A stretch of DNA of 9,701 bases from Planctomycetota bacterium (GCA_023432465.1 JAEYUO010000122.1:1-9701), one strand, 5' to 3'; counted from the first letter of the stretch, positions 1 through 5,737 are shown. The notes: generated by a model from the letters alone, not told the origin. Numbers and translations are program-made.

Positions 1-508
1 CGCCGAGCGTCCCGCCCACCGCCGCGATCGCGAACGCCCGCTTGCCGCGATCCGGGCCGAACACGTCGGCGATGACCGCCCAGAAGATCGACACGACGAA
101 CAGGTTGAACACGCTCAGCCAGATGTAGAACGCGTATCCGACATTTGTGCGTGTCGATACGGGCAGCCAGTGCAGCAGGCCGCAGAAGACCAGGATGTTC
201 ATCGCGAAGAAGCGGTACGTCCACGGGATGAACACCCGCCGCGGCACGCGCGAGGCAAACGTCGCGAAGACCGGGCTGACCAGCGCCATCGCCACCAGCG
301 TCCCGGTCATCAGCCAGGGGAGGTTGTCGTACCCGCCGCGGATGCCGAACGTCTCGCGTACCGGCCGCAGGAGGTAGTAGCACAGCAGCAGGCAAAAGAA
401 GTACGTCGCGCTGATCAGCGCGGGGGCGAGTTCCTCCCGTTTCAGGGCAAAGAGATGCGCCAGCCGCGAGATTCCGTCAGGATCTTTGCCGGATTCTTGC
501 AGGCTCAT
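1..508 (-). CDS. ATP/ADP-translocase-like (MFS-type) transporter, N-terminal part
   Basis: This is an inner-membrane transporter, cut by the left edge of the window; about 169 N-terminal residues are present and no stop is reached. The translation starts MSLQESGKDPDG and has a short cytoplasmic head. A first hydrophobic segment follows (about residues 31-46, around FFCLLLCYYLLRPVRETFGI), then further segments around WLMTGTLVAMALVSPVF, FFAMNILVFCGLLHWL and FYIWLSVFNLFVVSIFWAVIADVF, then GKRAFAIAAVGGTLG. The YYLLRPVRE and FNLFVVSIFWAV.ADVF...GKR blocks match the family of bacterial proteins related to nucleotide (NTP/NDP) exchange transporters within the MFS superfamily. In free-living bacteria the substrate is usually unknown, so nucleotide exchange should not be assumed. 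The ATG at 508 is the first in frame before the conserved region; a weak GGTGA precedes it. A TATGCT box lies 52 nt upstream. It is divergent from the SDR gene. Confidence 0.8.
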   Translation of the reverse strand, partial: MSLQESGKDPDGISRLAHLFALKREELAPALISATYFFCLLLCYYLLRPVRETFGIRGGYDNLPWLMTGTLVAMALVSPVFATFASRVPRRVFIPWTYRFFAMNILVFCGLLHWLPVSTRTNVGYAFYIWLSVFNLFVVSIFWAVIADVFGPDRGKRAFAIAAVGGTLG

Positions 509-560
509 GCGTCACCGTGTATGAACAGGCCCTCGGCCGATGCAAAGCCCCTTGCGGCGG

Positions 561-566
561 AGCATA
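561..566 (-). promoter_or_regulatory. Candidate -10 box (TATGCT) for the transporter gene
   Basis: On the minus strand TATGCT (4 of 6 matches to TATAAT) lies 52 nt before the transporter ATG. The same hexamer, pointing towards a gene, occurs upstream of asnB, yhhQ and the prepilin-like gene. No convincing -35 box is visible at 16-18 nt. The call rests on recurrence of the hexamer in the window, not on a full promoter match. Confidence 0.35.
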
Positions 567-577
567 AACCGTGCGAT

Positions 578-651
578 GATCGGCGGGTTGCCGATCTCCT
601 GCACCGACTTCAACCTCCGGGCATGCCCGGACATCGAGCCGACACTCGATG
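578..651 (+). promoter_or_regulatory. Cluster of three hairpins in the leader of the SDR gene
   Basis: Three perfect inverted repeats lie in 74 nt, ending 25 nt before the SDR start codon. Hairpin A is GATCGGC (578-584) with GCCGATC (590-596), loop GGGTT. Hairpin B is the 16-bp palindrome TCCGGGCATGCCCGGA (616-631). Hairpin C is CATCGAG (632-638) with CTCGATG (645-651), loop of 6, directly abutting B. If transcribed with the downstream gene they would make a compact structured leader; as DNA, B could be a repressor site. I do not recognise a known riboswitch. High GC raises the chance of random stems. Confidence 0.4.
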
Positions 652-676
652 CCTCACAGAGTACCCGGAGCCTTCG

Positions 677-1990
677 ATGATCGCCTTCCCGAACTCTTCG
701 CGTCGCGGCTTTCTCCAGACCTCCGCTCTCGCCACCGGCGCGCTTCTCGCTGGGGGGGTGGCCGCCGGCCTTCCGATCGCGGCTTCCGCAAGGACGCTCC
801 GCACCGCGCAGCCCGCCAAGAAGCTCCGCATCCTCATCCTCGGCGGCACAGGCTTCATCGGCCCATGGATGGCCGAGTTTGCCGTCGCTCGCGGCCACCA
901 CGTCACCCTCTTCAACCGCGGCCAGCGCGAGAAGTACCTCGGCACCACCGACGGCACCGAGACGCTCTACGGCAACCGCGACCCCAACCTCTACTCCCAG
1001 ACCAAAGTCGTCGACGGCAAGGAAGTGCCCGACGAAACCAGCATCAAGGGCCTGAGCGAGCTTGAGGGCAAGAAGTGGGATGCCGTCATCGACAACTCCG
1101 GTTTTGTGCCGCGGATCGTGAAAGCCTCCGCCGAGCTGCTCGCCCCGAACGTCGGGCAGTATGTCTTCATCTCGACGCTCAGCGTCTATGCCGACAACTC
1201 CAAGCCCGGGCTCGATGAGTCCGACTCGCTCGCGACGATGGAAGACCCGACCAATGAAGAGGTCGGCCGCTACTACGGTGCGCTCAAGGCCCTGTGCGAG
1301 CAGGCCGCGGAAGCAGCTATGCCCGGGCGCGTGACCAACATCCGCCCCGGCTACATCGTCGGCCCGCGCGACTCCTCCGACCGGTTCACCTATTGGCCGG
1401 TGCGCACTTCCCGCGGCGGCGAGGTGCTCGTTCCCGGCAACCCGACCGACGCGGTGCAGTTCATCGATGTCCGTGACCTGGCAGACTTCACCATCCGCTG
1501 TGTGGAGAACAAGATTCTGGGGACCTTCAACGCCACAGGGCCCGAGCGCAAGCTGCCCGTGAGCGAGCTGCTCGCGGCATGCCTCGCCGCTTCGAAAGCA
1601 ACCGGAAACAAGGGCGACGCGAAGTTCACGCACATCCCCTACGACTGGCTCGCGGCCAACGACTGCCCCCCCGGCTCGCTCCCCATTCTGCTTCCGAGCG
1701 AGGGCGACTACGCGGGCTTCCACGGGCGCAGCGTCGCGAAGGCCGTCGCCGCAGGGATGAAGTACCGCAGCGCGGAGGAAACCTGCCGCGCACTGTTGGA
1801 GTGGTGGCCCGAGGCAATCAAGCTGCGCGAGAAGGTCGCGAAGGAAGTCGAAGCCGACCGCAAGGCCAAAGGCCTGCCCACTCCTCCCCAGCCCCCGGCC
1901 GACCGTCTCCGCGCCGGCATCCCGCAGGAGAAGGAAGCCGCGCTGTTGGCCAAGTGGCACGCGGAACAGACAGAGAAAAAGTCGGGCTGA
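677..1990 (+). CDS. Tat-exported SDR / NAD-dependent epimerase-like protein
   Basis: This 437-residue protein is an extended short-chain dehydrogenase/reductase with a twin-arginine export signal. Residues 7-30 read NSSRRGFLQTSALATGALLAGGVA, a classic Tat motif (R9, R10) plus hydrophobic core. The Rossmann dinucleotide-binding loop GGTGFIG is at 56-62, followed by the NRG turn. The catalytic region has FISTLSVYAD (serine/threonine at 166-169) and Y200-G-A-L-K204, fitting YxxxK. N..PGYIVGPRD and QFIDVRDLADF are typical of epimerase-like extended SDRs. The substrate is unknown; a sugar or sugar nucleotide is the family expectation. Export via Tat would carry the protein out already folded with its cofactor. 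The start at 677 was chosen because GGAG (667-670) sits 6 nt upstream and the Tat signal begins there; the frame is open further upstream, but that sequence is not protein-like. The C-terminal tail (about 390-437) is Lys/Glu/Pro-rich. Its 3' end is overlapped by 283 nt of the read-through asnB frame. Confidence 0.85.
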   Translation: MIAFPNSSRRGFLQTSALATGALLAGGVAAGLPIAASARTLRTAQPAKKLRILILGGTGFIGPWMAEFAVARGHHVTLFNRGQREKYLGTTDGTETLYGNRDPNLYSQTKVVDGKEVPDETSIKGLSELEGKKWDAVIDNSGFVPRIVKASAELLAPNVGQYVFISTLSVYADNSKPGLDESDSLATMEDPTNEEVGRYYGALKALCEQAAEAAMPGRVTNIRPGYIVGPRDSSDRFTYWPVRTSRGGEVLVPGNPTDAVQFIDVRDLADFTIRCVENKILGTFNATGPERKLPVSELLAACLAASKATGNKGDAKFTHIPYDWLAANDCPPGSLPILLPSEGDYAGFHGRSVAKAVAAGMKYRSAEETCRALLEWWPEAIKLREKVAKEVEADRKAKGLPTPPQPPADRLRAGIPQEKEAALLAKWHAEQTEKKSG

Positions 1991-4248
1991 GTGAGAGACA
2001 GTTCTTGTTTCTTGGAATGTCGCGCCCACCGCGGCAGTCGGTGTCTCTCAATCCAAAATCCGCAATCCAAAATCCAAAATCGGCACAACCCCCCCCCCAT
2101 CCACTTCGCCCAGATGCTCAGCACCAGCAGCATGTACAACCTCTGCGAGTGATCCCTGCGCCCATTCATGTGCTCATCCACCATCTGCCGGACGAACCTC
2201 ATATTCAGCTCGATCCCCAGCCGCGGCGGACCCCACGGCTCCGCGCTCTCAAGGTGATCCATCAGCAGTTGCTTCATGCCGCCGTAGTCGCTGCGGAACC
2301 ACTCGCCGATCGGGATCGCGAACCCCTGCTTGGGCCGATCGACGATCTCCGCCGGGAAGTACTTCCGCGCCACCTGCCGCAACAGGCCCTTCCGCTGGCC
2401 GCGGGGCATGAGGCATCTGATGGGCGCGCTCACCGCCGCATCAACAACGCTCTTCCGAAGCATCGGGGAACGCACCTCCAATGCAACCGACATTCCCGCC
2501 GTATCAGTCTTTCGGAGCAGGTCTCCAGGAAGGTAGTTGAGCATGTCACGGCACAACGCACCATCCACAGCTCGCGACCCGAACCTCATCGGTCGGATGT
2601 ACTTGAACGGCAAAACAGGCGTGCGCAAGCCAAGCTGGCCGAGTAAAGGCTCAGGCGTGATCGCCGCGAGATCGTCATACCCGCCGTGCGACATCGCGTT
2701 CAGGAATCGTGATGCACGTGTGCGGCGACTCCGTGGATTGGCATCGGCCCGCACAAGCGCTGCAACCGGGCGCAGTAGGGCACCAACTCGGCTTCCCGTC
2801 GATTCAACAAATCTCGCGGCGCGATGTCGCTCATAGCCCGCAAAGAGCTCATCGCCTCCATCACCACCCAGACAGACCGCCACGTGCCTGCGCGCAGCCG
2901 CGCTCACCCAGTATGCCGGCAAGAGCGAGCTGTCGCCGAATGGGAGGCCGAGTTGGTGGATGAGTTGAACGAGATCGTGCGCAGGGTTTGCCTCGCAAGG
3001 CAGGGACTCGTGCCGCGTCCCGATAAGTGATGCGACCTGTTCACCGAATCGGGACTCATCGAATCTGGCATCCGGCATCCTCACCGTAAAAGTCCGGAGC
3101 TGCGAATCCATCTGCCGGGCATACCTCGCAATCAACGACGAATCGATGCCCCCTGACAGAAAGCACCCGAGCGTCGCATCTGTTTCAAGCGAGCTGTAAA
3201 CGGCGTGTCCGAGGATGCGATCTACTTCGTCAGCATTGAGACTTCGAATTCGGGGGGGACAGAGTTGACCAAACCTCCCGTTCAGCAGATCGATCTCCAA
3301 TACCGTTGATGGAGGACGAAGGTCAGCTTCTTTCCAGTCCCACTCTCCATCCCAGACCGCCAATGTGAACGGTGGGATTTCTACAGCATTCGGGGCCAAA
3401 CTCCTGCCGTAGCCCCGTCGAACCCATTCACCGACAGCTGCCGGATCAATAGCGTGAGCAACATCGCCGATCGCTCGTGAGGCCCATCGAGTAGTTGCAG
3501 CGCCACAGCTGGCAAACGCACACAGTTCCCGGTTCTTCTCATCGGAGACATACAGCGGCTTCTCCCCGCACCGATCCCTCGCCATCACCAGCTTTGCCGC
3601 GAGCCGATCCCAGATCGCCAGCGCAAACATCCCATCGAGTTTCTCAAACATCCCCTCCCCCCACTCCCGCCACCCGTGCAGCAGCACCTCCGTGTCGCTG
3701 TGATCAGTCCGAAACTCATGCCCCGCGGCCAGCAACTCCTTACGCAGCTCGCGATGGTTGTAAATGCACCCGTTGAACACCACCGCAACCAGATCCGCTG
3801 CACGGGCATCCTGCCCGTGCACATCTCCCGCTCCCCCTCCAGCCTCCACCTCGCGCATCCCCTCATACACCACCGCCGCATCCGGCTTCCCATGAAACAG
3901 CAGCGGCATCATCGCCCCGCGCGCAAACGCCCCTGCCTTTGGTGGCCCGGCACTCCGTGCCGAGTGCCCTGCCTCTCCACCCACCACCGACACCATCGGC
4001 TGCGCACCGCCCCCGTGGTCGATGATGCTCAGCCGCCGATGCACGAGCGCGACATCTACCACCGATCCATCCGCCCGAACCACCCGGTCCCGAAACCGCC
4101 CCTGCCCATCCGGGCCGCGATGCCGGATCGACTCATCCAGCACATCCAGCCACGCCTCCGGCACCGCCTCCTGCGGCGGCACAGCCAGCGCGGCCACGGC
4201 CGCCTCCCCCGCCGGTGTCACCTTGATGATGCCGCCGATCCCGCACAT
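1708..4248 (-). CDS. asnB: Asparagine synthase (glutamine-hydrolysing), with insertion and abnormal C-terminal read-through
   Basis: A two-domain amidotransferase. The N-terminal glutaminase releases ammonia from glutamine; the synthetase domain uses ATP to amidate aspartate or a similar carboxylate. MCGIGG fixes the start, since Cys2 must become N-terminal; in-frame codons upstream are non-homologous. RHRGPDGQG (43-50), HRRLSIID (70-77), FNGCIYNHRELR (158-169) and SDTEVLLHGW (184-193) are glutaminase landmarks, with Cys161 where Glu is usual. SGGIDSS (365-371) is the PP-loop; GGDGGDELFAGY (461-472), EVRSP (591-595) and RPKQGFAIPIGEWF (638-651) complete the synthetase domain. About 60 extra residues between GGAQPM (80-85) and VVFNG (156-160) contain two translated palindromes. 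Family similarity ends near WAKWM (713-717). Beyond it the frame crosses a G10 tract and heptamer repeats and runs some 130 codons antisense to the SDR gene, giving 846 residues instead of the usual 600-650. The functional end is probably near 2048-2100. No Shine-Dalgarno is seen; TATGCT lies 6 nt upstream. Aspartate as substrate is assumed. Confidence 0.85.
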   Translation of the reverse strand: MCGIGGIIKVTPAGEAAVAALAVPPQEAVPEAWLDVLDESIRHRGPDGQGRFRDRVVRADGSVVDVALVHRRLSIIDHGGGAQPMVSVVGGEAGHSARSAGPPKAGAFARGAMMPLLFHGKPDAAVVYEGMREVEAGGGAGDVHGQDARAADLVAVVFNGCIYNHRELRKELLAAGHEFRTDHSDTEVLLHGWREWGEGMFEKLDGMFALAIWDRLAAKLVMARDRCGEKPLYVSDEKNRELCAFASCGAATTRWASRAIGDVAHAIDPAAVGEWVRRGYGRSLAPNAVEIPPFTLAVWDGEWDWKEADLRPPSTVLEIDLLNGRFGQLCPPRIRSLNADEVDRILGHAVYSSLETDATLGCFLSGGIDSSLIARYARQMDSQLRTFTVRMPDARFDESRFGEQVASLIGTRHESLPCEANPAHDLVQLIHQLGLPFGDSSLLPAYWVSAAARRHVAVCLGGDGGDELFAGYERHRAARFVESTGSRVGALLRPVAALVRADANPRSRRTRASRFLNAMSHGGYDDLAAITPEPLLGQLGLRTPVLPFKYIRPMRFGSRAVDGALCRDMLNYLPGDLLRKTDTAGMSVALEVRSPMLRKSVVDAAVSAPIRCLMPRGQRKGLLRQVARKYFPAEIVDRPKQGFAIPIGEWFRSDYGGMKQLLMDHLESAEPWGPPRLGIELNMRFVRQMVDEHMNGRRDHSQRLYMLLVLSIWAKWMGGGLCRFWILDCGFWIERHRLPRWARHSKKQELSLTQPDFFSVCSACHLANSAASFSCGMPARRRSAGGWGGVGRPLALRSASTSFATFSRSLIASGHHSNSARQVSSALRYFIPAATAFATLRPWKPA
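1992..2050. repeat. 59-bp unit with 9-bp terminal inverted repeats
   Basis: TGAGAGACA (1992-2000) and TGTCTCTCA (2042-2050) are perfect inverted copies flanking 41 nt that contain a T-rich stretch. The unit starts one base after the SDR stop codon (1988-1990). Its right arm holds the TGA (2050-2048 on the minus strand) that would end asnB in the shifted frame. It could be a long-loop bidirectional terminator or a small insertion. No target-site duplication is evident. Confidence 0.45.
2050..2084. repeat. Heptamer tandem repeat AATCCAA (5 units)
   Basis: Five consecutive 7-base units read AATCCAA, AATCCGC, AATCCAA, AATCCAA, AATCGGC; three are identical. On the minus strand they are TTGGATT units and are translated in the asnB read-through frame as FWILDCGFWI. 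Seven is not a multiple of three, so gain or loss of a unit changes the asnB reading frame. Heptanucleotide tandem repeats of this style are known from cyanobacteria (STRR repeats); equivalence is inference. Confidence 0.8.
2089..2098. repeat. Homopolymer C10 (G10 on the coding strand of asnB)
   Basis: Ten consecutive C lie immediately after the last part of asnB that looks like its family. On the minus strand this is ATG (2100-2098) followed by nine further G. The tract length sets the frame of everything downstream. With G10 the frame runs on to 1708. With G11 or G8 it stops at 2048. With G9 it stops at about 1818. Such tracts are prone both to slippage in vivo and to assembly error. Confidence 0.85.
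3799..3821. repeat. REP-like palindrome inside asnB (10-bp arms)
   Basis: TGCACGGGCA (3799-3808) and TGCCCGTGCA (3812-3821) are perfect inverted arms around the 3-nt loop TCC. On the coding strand it is translated as V-H-G-Q-D-A-R-A (residues 143-150 of AsnB). In many genomes the peptide HGQDARA is a recurrent product of this palindrome being read through, from memory. It fits an interspersed repeat that landed in frame in the gene rather than a protein motif. Confidence 0.7.
3949..3968. repeat. Second REP-like palindrome inside asnB (7-bp arms)
   Basis: GGCACTC (3949-3955) and GAGTGCC (3962-3968) are perfect arms with loop CGTGCC; an alternative fold pairs CGGCAC (3948-3953) with GTGCCG (3957-3962). 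It differs in sequence from the palindrome at 3799 and lies 127 nt from it. It is translated as part of G-H-S-A-R-S-A-G-P-P-K-A-G in AsnB. The flanking CCTTTGGTGGC (3936-3946) may belong to the same repeat family. Confidence 0.6.
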
Positions 4249-4254
4249 ACCGCC

Positions 4255-4260
4255 AGCATA
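4255..4260 (-). promoter_or_regulatory. Candidate -10 box (TATGCT) for asnB, leaderless spacing
   Basis: On the minus strand TATGCT is followed by GGCGGT and then the asnB ATG, a 6-nt spacer that would place transcription initiation at or next to the start codon. The prepilin-like gene has the same box with the same spacing. There is no purine-rich ribosome binding site, which agrees with a leaderless message. No -35 match is seen. Confidence 0.4.
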
Positions 4261-4310
4261 CGCGCTTCTGCATCCGCTCCCGCGGCCGCCGCCGAACCTA
4301 CCCCACCGGA

Positions 4311-4316
4311 TATGCT
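4311..4316 (+). promoter_or_regulatory. Candidate -10 box (TATGCT) for the YhhQ-type transporter
   Basis: TATGCT lies 27 nt before the ATG at 4344, which would give a leader of about 20 nt with no obvious Shine-Dalgarno. It is divergent from the asnB box at 4255-4260; the two boxes are about 50 nt apart in the 95-nt gap. No preQ1 riboswitch fold is visible in the gap. Confidence 0.35.
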
Positions 4317-4343
4317 CCGCTTTCACCACCCGCGACACTCGCC

Positions 4344-5099
4344 ATGAACGACTCCACCCCCACCGCTGCTCTCGCCGCGGGCGAACCCTTCGCCCCCGAC
4401 ATCCGCACGCGCCTCTACCTCTGGATGTCCGCGATCTTCATCACCTGCCTCCTGCTCGCCAACATCCTCGGCGTCAAGCTCTTCAGCTTCCAACTCTTTG
4501 AAGGCAAGCTCACGGTCGAGCACACCGTCGGCATGCTCCCCTTCCCCATCACGTTTCTGCTGACGGATCTGCTCAACGAGTACTACGGCAAGCGAGCCGC
4601 CCGCCGCGTGACCTACGTCGCCTTCGCCATGGGCGCGCTCGCGTTCGGGCTGATCTACCTCGGACGCATGATGCCCATCCTTGAAGGCATCCCGGGCACC
4701 GCCGATGCCGCATCGTTCGAGACCATCTTCGGCTCCGCCGCGCTCATGTACATCGCCTCGATCGTCGCCTTCCTCATCGGCTCGCTACTGGACATCTGGC
4801 TCTTCGGAGTCTTCAAGCGGCTCACCGGCGGCAACATGGTCTGGCTCCGCGCCACGGGCTCGACCGTCATTTCCCAGCTCTTTGATTCCTTCGTCGTCAC
4901 CTTCATGTTCTTCATCGTGCTGCAGAAACTCACCGGCGGCGAAGCCGCGGATGTCGGCTTCGTCTTCGGCACCGCCCTCACCGGCTACATCCTGAAGTTC
5001 GTGATCGCCGTCGCCCTCACCCCAGCGATCTACCTCGGCCGGTGGATCATCGGCACACAGTTCGGCCTCCGCCCGCTCCCGCCCGAATCCGCGGCCTAG
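4344..5099 (+). CDS. yhhQ: Queuosine precursor transporter, YhhQ/VUT family
   Basis: An inner-membrane protein of 251 residues belonging to the VUT/YhhQ family (COG1738), which takes up the deazapurine precursors preQ0/preQ1 for queuosine modification of tRNA. A short soluble head (1-22) is followed by about six membrane segments, the first around WMSAIFITCLLLANILG (27-43). The family signature FPITFLLTDLLNEYYGKRAARR is at 67-88, with the TD..NE core. The second hallmark, RATGSTVISQLFDSFV, is at 169-184, and the last segment (about 214-232) ends in APAIYLGRW-like sequence. Length is normal for the family (about 220-250). The start is the first ATG before the conserved region; no ribosome binding site is seen. 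The stop lies inside the palindrome GGCCTAGGCC (5093-5102). It converges on ispF with 29 nt between them. No other queuosine gene is in the window, so an exact substrate cannot be argued from context. Confidence 0.88.
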   Translation: MNDSTPTAALAAGEPFAPDIRTRLYLWMSAIFITCLLLANILGVKLFSFQLFEGKLTVEHTVGMLPFPITFLLTDLLNEYYGKRAARRVTYVAFAMGALAFGLIYLGRMMPILEGIPGTADAASFETIFGSAALMYIASIVAFLIGSLLDIWLFGVFKRLTGGNMVWLRATGSTVISQLFDSFVVTFMFFIVLQKLTGGEAADVGFVFGTALTGYILKFVIAVALTPAIYLGRWIIGTQFGLRPLPPESAA

Positions 5100-5104
5100 G
5101 CCAC

Positions 5105-5132
5105 TACTCACCCTTCACCACTCACCATTCAC
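5105..5132. repeat. Heptamer tandem repeat CAYTCAC (4 units)
   Basis: Four 7-base units in a row read TACTCAC, CCTTCAC, CACTCAC, CATTCAC. They fill the 29-nt gap between the yhhQ and ispF stop codons, and the last unit supplies the ispF stop (TGA at 5131-5129 on the minus strand). The period equals that of the AATCCAA repeat at the other convergent junction, while the sequence differs. Confidence 0.75.
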
Positions 5133-5638
5133 TGCCTTGTCATCAGCACCACCACGTGCGCCTCCACAGCCCGCCCCTCCCCCACGGCATCCACCCGCTC
5201 GTGGCTCTTGCCCTTCACATTGACCGCACCCACCTCCACCCCGAGCAGCCCCGCGATGTTCTCGCGCATCGCGTCCTTCACCGGACCGATCCGCGGCTTC
5301 TCCAGAATCACCGTCGCATCGACATTCACCACCCGCCACCCCGCCGCGCTGGCCCTCCGCACCGCCTCCACCACAAACTCCCGAGAGTCCCGCCCGTCGT
5401 TCTCCGGCGCGTTGTCCGGGAACATCTGCCCGATGTCCGGCATCGCCAAAGCCCCCATCATGCCATCCACCAGGGCGTGATACAGCACATCTCCATCCGA
5501 GTGCGAGACGGGGCCCTTGGGCCAGTCCAGCGCCACTCCGCCCACCACCAGGGGCCTCCCCGGACCGGCCGGCGGCCGCTCCTCCAGCCGGTGAAGGTCG
5601 TAGCCATGGCCGATCCGAACACCATCTGGCGATACCAT
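5129..5638 (-). CDS. ispF: 2-C-methyl-D-erythritol 2,4-cyclodiphosphate synthase
   Basis: IspF of the MEP isoprenoid pathway cyclises CDP-methylerythritol 2-phosphate to MEcPP with loss of CMP; it is a cytoplasmic metal-dependent trimer. The 169-residue protein (family usually 155-165) has RIGHGYDLHRL at 8-18 with metal ligands D14 and H16, and HSDGDVLYHALVDGMMGALAMPDIGQMFPD at 46-75 with the third metal ligand H54. VNVDATVILEKPRIGP follows near 104-119, and the CDP-binding end VNVKGKSHERVDAVGEGRAVEAHVV is at 139-163. In E. coli the last loop has G-R-G-E-G; here it is G-E-G-R-A, so the Arg (E. coli R142) and Glu appear exchanged. The start at 5638 is set by GGAG 5 nt upstream and by the position of RIGHGYD; the frame is open further upstream without homology. 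A weak TATCGT (5701-5696) is a possible -10. ispD is not adjacent. Confidence 0.9.
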   Translation of the reverse strand: MVSPDGVRIGHGYDLHRLEERPPAGPGRPLVVGGVALDWPKGPVSHSDGDVLYHALVDGMMGALAMPDIGQMFPDNAPENDGRDSREFVVEAVRRASAAGWRVVNVDATVILEKPRIGPVKDAMRENIAGLLGVEVGAVNVKGKSHERVDAVGEGRAVEAHVVVLMTRQ

Positions 5639-5719
5639 GTGCGCTCCGCTCGGCCGCCCGCGGCCGGGTTTGATCAGGAACTGGACCCCCGCTGGACGAT
5701 ACACAGACGCCAGCCCCTC

Positions 5720-5737
5720 GGGAACCTGGGGAACCTG
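5720..5737. repeat. Direct tandem repeat of GGGAACCTG (2 units)
   Basis: Two exact 9-base copies abut in the 181-nt divergent gap between ispF and the lipoprotein gene. It could be an operator with direct half-sites or a chance duplication. Otherwise the gap holds a strong Shine-Dalgarno for the lipoprotein gene and a GC-rich CGGCCG stem near 5651-5666. Confidence 0.35.

Noticed and set aside
552..580. TTGCGG with GATGAT at 17 nt as a promoter for the SDR gene
   Set aside because: It matches only 3/6 and 4/6, and the start would fall inside hairpin A; too weak to list.
170..676. N-terminal extension of the SDR frame upstream of 677
   Set aside because: The frame is open, but the translation is Arg/His/Pro-rich without homology and is antisense to the transporter gene. 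The Tat signal and GGAG place the start at 677.
512..2029. Long open frame of about 505 codons antisense to the SDR gene
   Set aside because: It is a high-GC shadow of the codon bias in the real gene; the composition is Gly/Ala/Arg-rich and no motifs are visible.
2050..2084. CRISPR-like array
   Set aside because: The units are 7 bp without spacers and no cas genes are present; it is a simple tandem repeat.
4249..4338. 30-codon N-terminal extension of asnB
   Set aside because: Class II amidotransferases need Cys immediately after the initiator Met, so MCGIGG at 4248 is the start.
4249..4343. preQ1 riboswitch before the queuosine-precursor transporter
   Set aside because: The 95-nt gap shows no pseudoknot-like stem with an A-rich tail; it is mostly C-rich promoter-like sequence.
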